64,000 bases of DNA from Diorhabda sublineata. Taxonomy: Eukaryota; Arthropoda; Insecta; Coleoptera; Chrysomelidae. Below the pieces are notes generated by a model. It did not search any database and was not told the origin of the DNA. It worked only from the letters and a program-made list of their open reading frames with translations. The translations under genes and the position numbers were made by a program. The stretch is taken from contig NW_026614188.1 of the NCBI RefSeq assembly GCF_026230105.1, forward strand, positions 310,001 through 374,000. The letters run 5' to 3'. The first letter of the stretch is position 1. Every line of letters begins with the position of its first letter. Below, in pieces: positions 1 to 12,642 of this stretch.

Positions 1-147
1 ATGATATTTGACAGAGTTAGATGCAAACTCACTCAAATATATGAGAAATGTTGAAATTCGACTTCACATTAGGAAGATAGACTTTGAAAATTTTCAATTA
101 TTACAAAGTGACAGTTGACCTCAATGGGCTTCAATGGATGTTATTCG
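1..147. repeat. Reference monomer (copy 1) and its internal architecture
   Basis: Used here to number monomer positions 1-147; 47 of 147 bases are G or C. Landmarks: 'gatatc' (EcoRV) at 3-8 in most copies, though copy 1 has T at 8; CTCA/TGAG inverted arms around 'aatata' near 32-45; TTGAA...TTCA dyad at 52-66; CpG at 59-60 and 146-147; the 10-bp palindrome GAAAATTTTC at 86-95; HincII GTTGAC at 114-119; then near-decamer direct repeats 'tcaatgg' at 121-127 and 131-137 and 'ttcgatg' running over the junction. Main variable positions are 8, 14, 67 (C or A), 96/99/100/103 (caattattac, ccatattttc or ccatatttac), 126-130 (gggct, ggtct, ggggt, agtct, aggct) and 132-137 (tcaatgg, tcaatcg, tcaattg, tcattcg, ttaatgg). 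Confidence 0.95.
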
Positions 148-294
148 ATGATATCTGACAAAGTTAGATGCAAACTCACTCAAATATATGAGAAATGTTG
201 AAATTCGACTTCACATTAGGAAGATAGACTTTGAAAATTTTCAATTATTACAAAGTGACAGTTGACCTCAATGGTCTTCAATCGATGTTATTCG

Positions 295-1176
295 ATGATA
301 TCTGACAAAGTTAGATGCAAACTCACTCAAATATATGAGAAATGTTGAAATTCGACTTCACATTAGGAAGATAGACTTTGAAAATTTTCAATTATTACAA
401 AGTGACAGTTGACCTCAATGGACTTCAATCGATGATATTCGATGATATCTGACAGAGTTAGATGCAAACTCACTCAAATATATGAGAAATGTTGAAATTC
501 GACTTCAAATTAGGAAGATAGACTTTGAAAATTTTCCATATTTTCAAAGTGACAGTTGACCTCAATGGGGTTCAATGGATGTTATTCGATGATATCTGAC
601 AAAGTTAGATGCAAACTCACTCAAATATATGAGAAATGTTGAAATTCGACTTCAAATTAGGAAGATAGACTTTGAAAATTTTCCATATTTTCAAAGTGAC
701 AGTTGACCTCAATGGGGTTCAATGGATGTTATTCGATGATATCTGACAAAGTTAAATGCAAACTCACTCAAATATAGGAGAGATGTTGAAATTCGACTTC
801 ACATTAGGAAGATAGACTTTGAAAATTTTCAATTATTACAAAGTGACAGTTGACCTCAATGGTCTTCAATCGATGTTATTCGATGATATCTGACAAAGTT
901 AGATGCAAACTCACTCAAATATATGAGAAATGTTGAAATTCGTCTTCACATTAGGAAGATAGACTTTGAAAATTTTCAATTATTACAAGGTGACAGTTGA
1001 CCTCAATGGGCTTCATTCGATGTTATTCGATGATATCTGACAGAGTTAGATGCAAACTCACTCAAATATATGAGAAATGTTGAAATTCGACTTCAAATTA
1101 GGAAGATAGACTTTGAAAATTTTCCATATTTTCAAAGTGACAGTTGACCTCAATGGGGTTCAATGGATGTTATTCG
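295..1176. repeat. Six-monomer cassette, copy 1
   Basis: Ordered set of six distinct monomers: (1) CAC type ending 'tcaatcgatgatatt'; (2) cagag, AAA, ggggt; (3) caaag, AAA, ggggt; (4) 'gttaaatgc...ataggag', CAC; (5) 'cgtcttcac...acaagg...tcattcg'; (6) cagag, AAA, ggggt. This copy differs from the others by 'gact' in place of 'ggct' in the first monomer (near 421) and by 'aggagagatg' rather than 'aggagaaatg' near 777, so it is the most diverged of the six. Confidence 0.88.
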
Positions 1177-2058
1177 ATGATATCTGACAAAGTTAGATGC
1201 AAACTCACTCAAATATATGAGAAATGTTGAAATTCGACTTCACATTAGGAAGATAGACTTTGAAAATTTTCAATTATTACAAAGTGACAGTTGACCTCAA
1301 TGGGCTTTAATGGATGTTATTCGATGATATCTGACAAAGTTAGATGCAAACTCACTCAAATATATGAGAAATGTTGAAATTCGACTTCACATTAGGAAGA
1401 TAGACTTTGAAAATTTTCAATTATTACAAAGTGACAGTTGACCTCAATGGTCTTCAATCGATGTTATTCGATGATATCTGACAAAGTTAGATGCAAACTC
1501 ACTCAAATATATGAGAAATGTTGAAATTCGTCTTCACATTAGGAAGATAGACTTTGAAAATTTTCAATTATTACAAGGTGACAGTTGACCTCAATGGGCT
1601 TCATTCGATGTTATTCGATGATATCTGACAGAGTTAGATGCAAACTCACTCAAATATATGAGAAATGTTGAAATTCGACTTCAAATTAGGAAGATAGACT
1701 TTGAAAATTTTCCATATTTTCAAAGTGACAGTTGACCTCAATGGGGTTCAATGGATGTTATTCGATGATATCTGACAAAGTTAGATGCAAACTCACTCAA
1801 ATATATGAGAAATGTTGAAATTCGACTTCACATTAGGAAGATAGACTTTGAAAATTTTCAATTATTACAAAGTGACAGTTGACCTCAATGGGCTTTAATG
1901 GATGTTATTCGATGATATCTGACAAAGTTAGATGCAAACTCACTCAAATATATGAGAAATGTTGAAATTCGACTTCACATTAGGAAGATAGACTTTGAAA
2001 ATTTTCAATTATTACAAAGTGACAGTTGACCTCAATGGTCTTCAATCGATGTTATTCG
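883..2058. repeat. Tandem tetramer, two 588-bp units (883-1470, 1471-2058)
   Basis: Monomers 7-10 and 11-14 show the same order: 'cgtcttcac/aagg/tcattcg', then cagag AAA ggggt, then CAC gggct ttaatgg, then CAC ggtct tcaatcg. It is a direct duplication that includes the fifth and sixth members of cassette copy 1. Confidence 0.85.
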
Positions 2059-3087
2059 ATGATATCTGACAGAGTTAGATGCAAACTCACTCAAATATAT
2101 GAGAAATGTTGAAATTCGACTTCACATTAGGAAGATAGACTTTGAAAATTTTCAATTATTACAAAGTGACAGTTGACCTCAATAGTCTTCAATCGATGTT
2201 ATTCGATGATATTTGACAGAGTTAGATGCAAACTCACTCAAATATATGAGAAATGTTGAAATTCGACTTCAAATTAGGAAGATAGACTTTGAAAATTTTC
2301 CATATTTTCAAAGTGACAGTTGACCTCAATGGGGTTCAATGGATGTTATTCGATGATATCTGACAGAGTTAGATGCAAACTCACTCAAATATATGAGAAA
2401 TGTTGAAATTCGACTTCACATTAGGAAGATAGACTTTGAAAATTTTCAATTATTACAAAGTGACAGTTGACCTCAATGGGCTTTAATGGATGTTATTCGA
2501 TGATATCTGACAAAGTTAGATGCAAACTCACTCAAATATATGAGAAATGTTGAAATTCGACTTCACATTAGGAAGATAGACTTTGAAAATTTTCAATTAT
2601 TACAAAGTGACAGTTGACCTCAATGGGCTTTAATGGATGTTATTCGATGATATCTGACAAAGTTAGATGCAAACTCACTCAAATATATGAGAAATGTTGA
2701 AATTCGACTTCACATTAGGAAGATAGACTTTGAAAATTTTCAATTATTACAAAGTGACAGTTGACCTCAATGGTCTTCAATCGATGTTATTCGATGATAT
2801 CTGACAGAGTTAGATGCAAACTCACTCAAATATATGAGAAATGTTGAAATTCGACTTCACATTAGGAAGATAGACTTTGAAAATTTTCAATTATTACAAA
2901 GTGACAGTTGACCTCAATAGTCTTCAATCGATGTTATTCGATGATATTTGACAGAGTTAGATGCAAACTCACTCAAATATATGAGAAATGTTGAAATTCG
3001 ACTTCAAATTAGGAAGATAGACTTTGAAAATTTTCCATATTTTCAAAGTGACAGTTGACCTCAATGGGGTTCAATGGATGTTATTCG
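1765..3087. repeat. Repeat at 735-bp offset (five-monomer period)
   Basis: Monomers 13-16 (1765-2352) recur as monomers 18-21 (2500-3087): gggct ttaatgg, ggtct, agtct, then a 'gatatttgacagag' AAA ggggt monomer. The intervening monomer 17 (2353-2499) is a fifth unit. The same four-monomer string also occurs at 5734-6321 and 11173-11760. Confidence 0.8.
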
Positions 3088-3528
3088 ATGATATCTGACA
3101 GAGTTAGATGCAAACTCACTCAAATATATGAGAAATGTTGAAATTCGACTTCACATTAGGAAGATAGACTTTGAAAATTTTCAATTATTACAAAGTGACA
3201 GTTGACCTCAATGGTCTTCAATCGATGTTATTCGATGATATCTGACAAAGTTAGATGCAAACTCACTCAAATATATGAGAAATGTTGAAATTCGACTTCA
3301 CATTAGGAAGATAGACTTTGAAAATTTTCAATTATTACAAAGTGACAGTTGACCTCAATGGGCTTCAATCGATGTTATTCGATGATATTTGACAGAGTTA
3401 GATGCAAACTCACTCAAATATATGAGAAATGTTGAAATTCGACTTCACATTAGGAAGATAGACTTTGAAAATTTTCAATTATTACAAAGTGACAGTTGAC
3501 CTCAATGGTCTTCAATCGATGTTATTCG

Positions 3529-4410
3529 ATGATATCTGACAAAGTTAGATGCAAACTCACTCAAATATATGAGAAATGTTGAAATTCGACTTCACATTAG
3601 GAAGATAGACTTTGAAAATTTTCAATTATTACAAAGTGACAGTTGACCTCAATGGGCTTCAATCGATGATATTCGATGATATCTGACAGAGTTAGATGCA
3701 AACTCACTCAAATATATGAGAAATGTTGAAATTCGACTTCAAATTAGGAAGATAGACTTTGAAAATTTTCCATATTTTCAAAGTGACAGTTGACCTCAAT
3801 GGGGTTCAATGGATGTTATTCGATGATATCTGACAAAGTTAGATGCAAACTCACTCAAATATATGAGAAATGTTGAAATTCGACTTCAAATTAGGAAGAT
3901 AGACTTTGAAAATTTTCCATATTTTCAAAGTGACAGTTGACCTCAATGGGGTTCAATGGATGTTATTCGATGATATCTGACAAAGTTAAATGCAAACTCA
4001 CTCAAATATAGGAGAAATGTTGAAATTCGACTTCACATTAGGAAGATAGACTTTGAAAATTTTCAATTATTACAAAGTGACAGTTGACCTCAATGGTCTT
4101 CAATCGATGTTATTCGATGATATCTGACAAAGTTAGATGCAAACTCACTCAAATATATGAGAAATGTTGAAATTCGTCTTCACATTAGGAAGATAGACTT
4201 TGAAAATTTTCAATTATTACAAGGTGACAGTTGACCTCAATGGGCTTCATTCGATGTTATTCGATGATATCTGACAGAGTTAGATGCAAACTCACTCAAA
4301 TATATGAGAAATGTTGAAATTCGACTTCAAATTAGGAAGATAGACTTTGAAAATTTTCCATATTTTCAAAGTGACAGTTGACCTCAATGGGGTTCAATGG
4401 ATGTTATTCG
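3529..4410. repeat. Six-monomer cassette, copy 2
   Basis: Same six monomer types and order as the copy at 295-1176, with 'ataggagaaatg' at 4007-4018. It starts 3234 bp (22 monomers) after copy 1. Confidence 0.88.
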
Positions 4411-4704
4411 ATGATATCTGACAAAGTTAGATGCAAACTCACTCAAATATATGAGAAATGTTGAAATTCGACTTCACATTAGGAAGATAGACTTTGAAAA
4501 TTTTCAATTATTACAAAGTGACAGTTGACCTCAATGGGCTTTAATGGATGTTATTCGATGATATCTGACAAAGTTAGATGCAAACTCACTCAAATATATG
4601 AGAAATGTTGAAATTCGACTTCACATTAGGAAGATAGACTTTGAAAATTTTCAATTATTACAAAGTGACAGTTGACCTCAATGGGCTTCAATCGATGTTA
4701 TTCG

Positions 4705-6762
4705 ATGATATTTGACAGAGTTAGATGCAAACTCACTCAAATATATGAGAAATGTTGAAATTCGACTTCACATTAGGAAGATAGACTTTGAAAATTTTCA
4801 ATTATTACAAAGTGACAGTTGACCTCAATGGTCTTCAATCGATGTTATTCGATGATATCTGACAAAGTTAGATGCAAACTCACTCAAATATATGAGAAAT
4901 GTTGAAATTCGACTTCACATTAGGAAGATAGACTTTGAAAATTTTCAATTATTACAAAGTGACAGTTGACCTCAATGGGCTTCAATCGATGATATTCGAT
5001 GATATCTGACAGAGTTAGATGCAAACTCACTCAAATATATGAGAAATGTTGAAATTCGACTTCAAATTAGGAAGATAGACTTTGAAAATTTTCCATATTT
5101 TCAAAGTGACAGTTGACCTCAATGGGGTTCAATGGATGTTATTCGATGATATCTGACAAAGTTAGATGCAAACTCACTCAAATATATGAGAAATGTTGAA
5201 ATTCGACTTCAAATTAGGAAGATAGACTTTGAAAATTTTCCATATTTTCAAAGTGACAGTTGACCTCAATGGGGTTCAATGGATGTTATTCGATGATATC
5301 TGACAAAGTTAAATGCAAACTCACTCAAATATAGGAGAAATGTTGAAATTCGACTTCACATTAGGAAGATAGACTTTGAAAATTTTCAATTATTACAAAG
5401 TGACAGTTGACCTCAATGGTCTTCAATCGATGTTATTCGATGATATCTGACAAAGTTAGATGCAAACTCACTCAAATATATGAGAAATGTTGAAATTCGT
5501 CTTCACATTAGGAAGATAGACTTTGAAAATTTTCAATTATTACAAGGTGACAGTTGACCTCAATGGGCTTCATTCGATGTTATTCGATGATATCTGACAG
5601 AGTTAGATGCAAACTCACTCAAATATATGAGAAATGTTGAAATTCGACTTCAAATTAGGAAGATAGACTTTGAAAATTTTCCATATTTTCAAAGTGACAG
5701 TTGACCTCAATGGGGTTCAATGGATGTTATTCGATGATATCTGACAAAGTTAGATGCAAACTCACTCAAATATATGAGAAATGTTGAAATTCGACTTCAC
5801 ATTAGGAAGATAGACTTTGAAAATTTTCAATTATTACAAAGTGACAGTTGACCTCAATGGGCTTTAATGGATGTTATTCGATGATATCTGACAAAGTTAG
5901 ATGCAAACTCACTCAAATATATGAGAAATGTTGAAATTCGACTTCACATTAGGAAGATAGACTTTGAAAATTTTCAATTATTACAAAGTGACAGTTGACC
6001 TCAATGGTCTTCAATCGATGTTATTCGATGATATCTGACAGAGTTAGATGCAAACTCACTCAAATATATGAGAAATGTTGAAATTCGACTTCACATTAGG
6101 AAGATAGACTTTGAAAATTTTCAATTATTACAAAGTGACAGTTGACCTCAATAGTCTTCAATCGATGTTATTCGATGATATTTGACAGAGTTAGATGCAA
6201 ACTCACTCAAATATATGAGAAATGTTGAAATTCGACTTCAAATTAGGAAGATAGACTTTGAAAATTTTCCATATTTTCAAAGTGACAGTTGACCTCAATG
6301 GGGTTCAATGGATGTTATTCGATGATATCTGACAAAGTTAGATGCAAACTCACTCAAATATATGAGAAATGTTGAAATTCGACTTCACATTAGGAAGATA
6401 GACTTTGAAAATTTTCAATTATTACAAAGTGACAGTTGACCTCAATGGTCTTCAATCGATGTTATTCGATGATATCTGACAAAGTTAGATGCAAACTCAC
6501 TCAAATATATGAGAAATGTTGAAATTCGACTTCACATTAGGAAGATAGACTTTGAAAATTTTCAATTATTACAAAGTGACAGTTGACCTCAATGGGCTTC
6601 AATCGATGTTATTCGATGATATCTGACAGAGTTAGATGCAAACTCACTCAAATATATGAGAAATGTTGAAATTCGACTTCAAATTAGGAAGATAGACTTT
6701 GAAAATTTTCCATATTTTCAAAGTGACAGTTGACCTCAATGGGCTTCAATGGATGTTATTCG
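4705..6762. repeat. 14-monomer segment shared with 10144-12201
   Basis: Monomers 33-46 match monomers 70-83 in type and order at an offset of 5439 bp (37 monomers). The match ends where 6763 continues 'gtgaaaaag' CAC ggtct while 12202 continues 'gtgaaaaag' CAC gggct. The segment includes a six-monomer cassette and the 'agtct' plus 'gatatttgac' pair. Confidence 0.83.
4852..5733. repeat. Six-monomer cassette, copy 3
   Basis: Same order of six monomers as the copy at 295-1176; the 'ataggag' marker is at 5330. It starts 1323 bp (9 monomers) after copy 2, inside the second 9-mer unit. Confidence 0.88.
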
Positions 6763-6909
6763 ATGATATGTGAAAAAGTTAGATGCAAACTCACTCAAAT
6801 ATATGAGAAATGTTGAAATTCGACTTCACATTAGGAAGATAGACTTTGAAAATTTTCAATTATTACAAAGTGACAGTTGACCTCAATGGTCTTCAATCGA
6901 TGTTATTCG

Positions 6910-7791
6910 ATGATATCTGACAAAGTTAGATGCAAACTCACTCAAATATATGAGAAATGTTGAAATTCGACTTCACATTAGGAAGATAGACTTTGAAAAT
7001 TTTCAATTATTACAAAGTGACAGTTGACCTCAATGGGCTTCAATCGATGATATTCGATGATATCTGACAGAGTTAGATGCAAACTCACTCAAATATATGA
7101 GAAATGTTGAAATTCGACTTCAAATTAGGAAGATAGACTTTGAAAATTTTCCATATTTTCAAAGTGACAGTTGACCTCAATGGGGTTCAATGGATGTTAT
7201 TCGATGATATCTGACAAAGTTAGATGCAAACTCACTCAAATATATGAGAAATGTTGAAATTCGACTTCAAATTAGGAAGATAGACTTTGAAAATTTTCCA
7301 TATTTTCAAAGTGACAGTTGACCTCAATGGGGTTCAATGGATGTTATTCGATGATATCTGACAAAGTTAAATGCAAACTCACTCAAATATAGGAGAAATG
7401 TTGAAATTCGACTTCACATTAGGAAGATAGACTTTGAAAATTTTCAATTATTACAAAGTGACAGTTGACCTCAATGGTCTTCAATCGATGTTATTCGATG
7501 ATATCTGACAAAGTTAGATGCAAACTCACTCAAATATATGAGAAATGTTGAAATTCGTCTTCACATTAGGAAGATAGACTTTGAAAATTTTCAATTATTA
7601 CAAGGTGACAGTTGACCTCAATGGGCTTCATTCGATGTTATTCGATGATATCTGACAGAGTTAGATGCAAACTCACTCAAATATATGAGAAATGTTGAAA
7701 TTCGACTTCAAATTAGGAAGATAGACTTTGAAAATTTTCCATATTTTCAAAGTGACAGTTGACCTCAATGGGGTTCAATGGATGTTATTCG
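6910..7791. repeat. Six-monomer cassette, copy 4
   Basis: Same order of six monomers; the 'ataggag' marker is at 7388. It starts 2058 bp (14 monomers) after copy 3. Confidence 0.88.
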
Positions 7792-8673
7792 ATGATATCT
7801 GACAAAGTTAGATGCAAACTCACTCAAATATATGAGAAATGTTGAAATTCGACTTCACATTAGGAAGATAGACTTTGAAAATTTTCAATTATTACAAAGT
7901 GACAGTTGACCTCAATGGGCTTTAATGGATGTTATTCGATGATATCTGACAAAGTTAGATGCAAACTCACTCAAATATATGAGAAATGTTGAAATTCGAC
8001 TTCACATTAGGAAGATAGACTTTGAAAATTTTCAATTATTACAAAGTGACAGTTGACCTCAATGGTCTTCAATCGATGTTATTCGATGATATCTGACAGA
8101 GTTAGATGCAAACTCACTCAAATATATGAGAAATGTTGAAATTCGACTTCACATTAGGAAGATAGACTTTGAAAATTTTCAATTATTACAAAGTGACAGT
8201 TGACCTCAATGGGCTTCAATCGATGTTATTCGATGATATTTGACAGAGTTAGATGCAAACTCACTCAAATATATGAGAAATGTTGAAATTCGACTTCACA
8301 TTAGGAAGATAGACTTTGAAAATTTTCAATTATTACAAAGTGACAGTTGACCTCAATGGTCTTCAATCGATGTTATTCGATGATATCTGACAGAGTTAGA
8401 TGCAAACTCACTCAAATATATGAGAAATGTTGAAATTCGACTTCACATTAGGAAGATAGACTTTGAAAATTTTCAATTATTACAAAGTGACAGTTGACCT
8501 CAATGGGCTTCAATCGATGTTATTCGATGATATTTGACAGAGTTAGATGCAAACTCACTCAAATATATGAGAAATGTTGAAATTCGACTTCACATTAGGA
8601 AGATAGACTTTGAAAATTTTCAATTATTACAAAGTGACAGTTGACCTCAATGGTCTTCAATCGATGTTATTCG

Positions 8674-9555
8674 ATGATATCTGACAAAGTTAGATGCAAA
8701 CTCACTCAAATATATGAGAAATGTTGAAATTCGACTTCACATTAGGAAGATAGACTTTGAAAATTTTCAATTATTACAAAGTGACAGTTGACCTCAATGG
8801 GCTTCAATCGATGATATTCGATGATATCTGACAGAGTTAGATGCAAACTCACTCAAATATATGAGAAATGTTGAAATTCGACTTCAAATTAGGAAGATAG
8901 ACTTTGAAAATTTTCCATATTTTCAAAGTGACAGTTGACCTCAATGGGGTTCAATGGATGTTATTCGATGATATCTGACAAAGTTAGATGCAAACTCACT
9001 CAAATATATGAGAAATGTTGAAATTCGACTTCAAATTAGGAAGATAGACTTTGAAAATTTTCCATATTTTCAAAGTGACAGTTGACCTCAATGGGGTTCA
9101 ATGGATGTTATTCGATGATATCTGACAAAGTTAAATGCAAACTCACTCAAATATAGGAGAAATGTTGAAATTCGACTTCACATTAGGAAGATAGACTTTG
9201 AAAATTTTCAATTATTACAAAGTGACAGTTGACCTCAATGGTCTTCAATCGATGTTATTCGATGATATCTGACAAAGTTAGATGCAAACTCACTCAAATA
9301 TATGAGAAATGTTGAAATTCGTCTTCACATTAGGAAGATAGACTTTGAAAATTTTCAATTATTACAAGGTGACAGTTGACCTCAATGGGCTTCATTCGAT
9401 GTTATTCGATGATATCTGACAGAGTTAGATGCAAACTCACTCAAATATATGAGAAATGTTGAAATTCGACTTCAAATTAGGAAGATAGACTTTGAAAATT
9501 TTCCATATTTTCAAAGTGACAGTTGACCTCAATGGGGTTCAATGGATGTTATTCG
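8674..9555. repeat. Six-monomer cassette, copy 5
   Basis: Same order of six monomers; the 'ataggag' marker is at 9152. It starts 1764 bp (12 monomers) after copy 4 and closes the first 11-mer unit. Confidence 0.88.
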
Positions 9556-10143
9556 ATGATATCTGACAAAGTTAGATGCAAACTCACTCAAATATATGAG
9601 AAATGTTGAAATTCGACTTCACATTAGGAAGATAGACTTTGAAAATTTTCAATTATTACAAAGTGACAGTTGACCTCAATGGTCTTCAATCGATGTTATT
9701 CGATGATATCTGACAGAGTTAGATGCAAACTCACTCAAATATATGAGAAATGTTGAAATTCGACTTCACATTAGGAAGATAGACTTTGAAAATTTTCAAT
9801 TATTACAAAGTGACAGTTGACCTCAATGGGCTTCAATCGATGTTATTCGATGATATTTGACAGAGTTAGATGCAAACTCACTCAAATATATGAGAAATGT
9901 TGAAATTCGACTTCACATTAGGAAGATAGACTTTGAAAATTTTCAATTATTACAAAGTGACAGTTGACCTCAATGGTCTTCAATCGATGTTATTCGATGA
10001 TATCTGACAGAGTTAGATGCAAACTCACTCAAATATATGAGAAATGTTGAAATTCGACTTCACATTAGGAAGATAGACTTTGAAAATTTTCAATTATTAC
10101 AAAGTGACAGTTGACCTCAATGGGCTTCAATCGATGTTATTCG

Positions 10144-12201
10144 ATGATATTTGACAGAGTTAGATGCAAACTCACTCAAATATATGAGAAATGTTGAAAT
10201 TCGACTTCACATTAGGAAGATAGACTTTGAAAATTTTCAATTATTACAAAGTGACAGTTGACCTCAATGGTCTTCAATCGATGTTATTCGATGATATCTG
10301 ACAAAGTTAGATGCAAACTCACTCAAATATATGAGAAATGTTGAAATTCGACTTCACATTAGGAAGATAGACTTTGAAAATTTTCAATTATTACAAAGTG
10401 ACAGTTGACCTCAATGGGCTTCAATCGATGATATTCGATGATATCTGACAGAGTTAGATGCAAACTCACTCAAATATATGAGAAATGTTGAAATTCGACT
10501 TCAAATTAGGAAGATAGACTTTGAAAATTTTCCATATTTTCAAAGTGACAGTTGACCTCAATGGGGTTCAATGGATGTTATTCGATGATATCTGACAAAG
10601 TTAGATGCAAACTCACTCAAATATATGAGAAATGTTGAAATTCGACTTCAAATTAGGAAGATAGACTTTGAAAATTTTCCATATTTTCAAAGTGACAGTT
10701 GACCTCAATGGGGTTCAATGGATGTTATTCGATGATATCTGACAAAGTTAAATGCAAACTCACTCAAATATAGGAGAAATGTTGAAATTCGACTTCACAT
10801 TAGGAAGATAGACTTTGAAAATTTTCAATTATTACAAAGTGACAGTTGACCTCAATGGTCTTCAATCGATGTTATTCGATGATATCTGACAAAGTTAGAT
10901 GCAAACTCACTCAAATATATGAGAAATGTTGAAATTCGTCTTCACATTAGGAAGATAGACTTTGAAAATTTTCAATTATTACAAGGTGACAGTTGACCTC
11001 AATGGGCTTCATTCGATGTTATTCGATGATATCTGACAGAGTTAGATGCAAACTCACTCAAATATATGAGAAATGTTGAAATTCGACTTCAAATTAGGAA
11101 GATAGACTTTGAAAATTTTCCATATTTTCAAAGTGACAGTTGACCTCAATGGGGTTCAATGGATGTTATTCGATGATATCTGACAAAGTTAGATGCAAAC
11201 TCACTCAAATATATGAGAAATGTTGAAATTCGACTTCACATTAGGAAGATAGACTTTGAAAATTTTCAATTATTACAAAGTGACAGTTGACCTCAATGGG
11301 CTTTAATGGATGTTATTCGATGATATCTGACAAAGTTAGATGCAAACTCACTCAAATATATGAGAAATGTTGAAATTCGACTTCACATTAGGAAGATAGA
11401 CTTTGAAAATTTTCAATTATTACAAAGTGACAGTTGACCTCAATGGTCTTCAATCGATGTTATTCGATGATATCTGACAGAGTTAGATGCAAACTCACTC
11501 AAATATATGAGAAATGTTGAAATTCGACTTCACATTAGGAAGATAGACTTTGAAAATTTTCAATTATTACAAAGTGACAGTTGACCTCAATAGTCTTCAA
11601 TCGATGTTATTCGATGATATTTGACAGAGTTAGATGCAAACTCACTCAAATATATGAGAAATGTTGAAATTCGACTTCAAATTAGGAAGATAGACTTTGA
11701 AAATTTTCCATATTTTCAAAGTGACAGTTGACCTCAATGGGGTTCAATGGATGTTATTCGATGATATCTGACAAAGTTAGATGCAAACTCACTCAAATAT
11801 ATGAGAAATGTTGAAATTCGACTTCACATTAGGAAGATAGACTTTGAAAATTTTCAATTATTACAAAGTGACAGTTGACCTCAATGGTCTTCAATCGATG
11901 TTATTCGATGATATCTGACAAAGTTAGATGCAAACTCACTCAAATATATGAGAAATGTTGAAATTCGACTTCACATTAGGAAGATAGACTTTGAAAATTT
12001 TCAATTATTACAAAGTGACAGTTGACCTCAATGGGCTTCAATCGATGTTATTCGATGATATCTGACAGAGTTAGATGCAAACTCACTCAAATATATGAGA
12101 AATGTTGAAATTCGACTTCAAATTAGGAAGATAGACTTTGAAAATTTTCCATATTTTCAAAGTGACAGTTGACCTCAATGGGCTTCAATGGATGTTATTC
12201 G
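10144..12201. repeat. 14-monomer segment shared with 4705-6762
   Basis: Second copy of the 2058-bp segment, at an offset of 5439 bp. Its cassette portion is also the second unit of the 11-mer tandem repeat, so one stretch belongs to two overlapping duplication histories. Confidence 0.83.
10291..11172. repeat. Six-monomer cassette, copy 6
   Basis: Last complete copy; the 'ataggag' marker is at 10769. It starts 1617 bp (11 monomers) after copy 5. No 'ataggag' or 'cgtcttcac' monomer occurs after this point in the window. Confidence 0.88.
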
Positions 12202-12642
12202 ATGATATGTGAAAAAGTTAGATGCAAACTCACTCAAATATATGAGAAATGTTGAAATTCGACTTCACATTAGGAAGATAGACTTTGAAAATTTTCAATT
12301 ATTACAAAGTGACAGTTGACCTCAATGGGCTTCAATGGATGTTATTCGATGATATCTGACAAAGTTAGATGCAAACTCACTCAAATATATGAGAAATGTT
12401 GAAATTCGACTTCACATTAGGAAGATAGACTTTGAAAATTTTCAATTATTACAAAGTGACAGTTGACCTCAATGGTCTTCAATCGATGTTATTCGATGAT
12501 ATCTGACAGAGTTAGATGCAAACTCACTCAAATATATGAGAAATGTTGAAATTCGACTTCAAATTAGGAAGATAGACTTTGAAAATTTTCCATATTTTCA
12601 AAGTGACAGTTGACCTCAATGGGCTTCAATGGATGTTATTCG

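Larger units (their letters stand above)
3235..5880. repeat. Tandem 9-mer higher-order repeat, two 1323-bp units
   Basis: Units 3235-4557 and 4558-5880 contain the same nine monomer types in the same order and abut exactly. Each carries a complete six-monomer cassette, preceded by CAC gggct tcaatcg and a 'gatatttgacagag' CAC ggtct monomer, and followed by CAC gggct ttaatgg. They agree at every diagnostic position I compared. Confidence 0.87.
7939..11172. repeat. Tandem 11-mer higher-order repeat, two 1617-bp units
   Basis: Units 7939-9555 and 9556-11172 abut and have identical monomer order: caaag ggtct; then an alternating dimer (cagag gggct tcaatcg / 'gatatttgacagag' ggtct) present twice; then the full six-monomer cassette. 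I saw no difference at any diagnostic position. This is the longest directly adjacent pair in block 1. The inner dimer (8086-8379 and 8380-8673; 9703-9996 and 9997-10290) is itself a tandem duplication, giving three nested levels. Confidence 0.87.
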
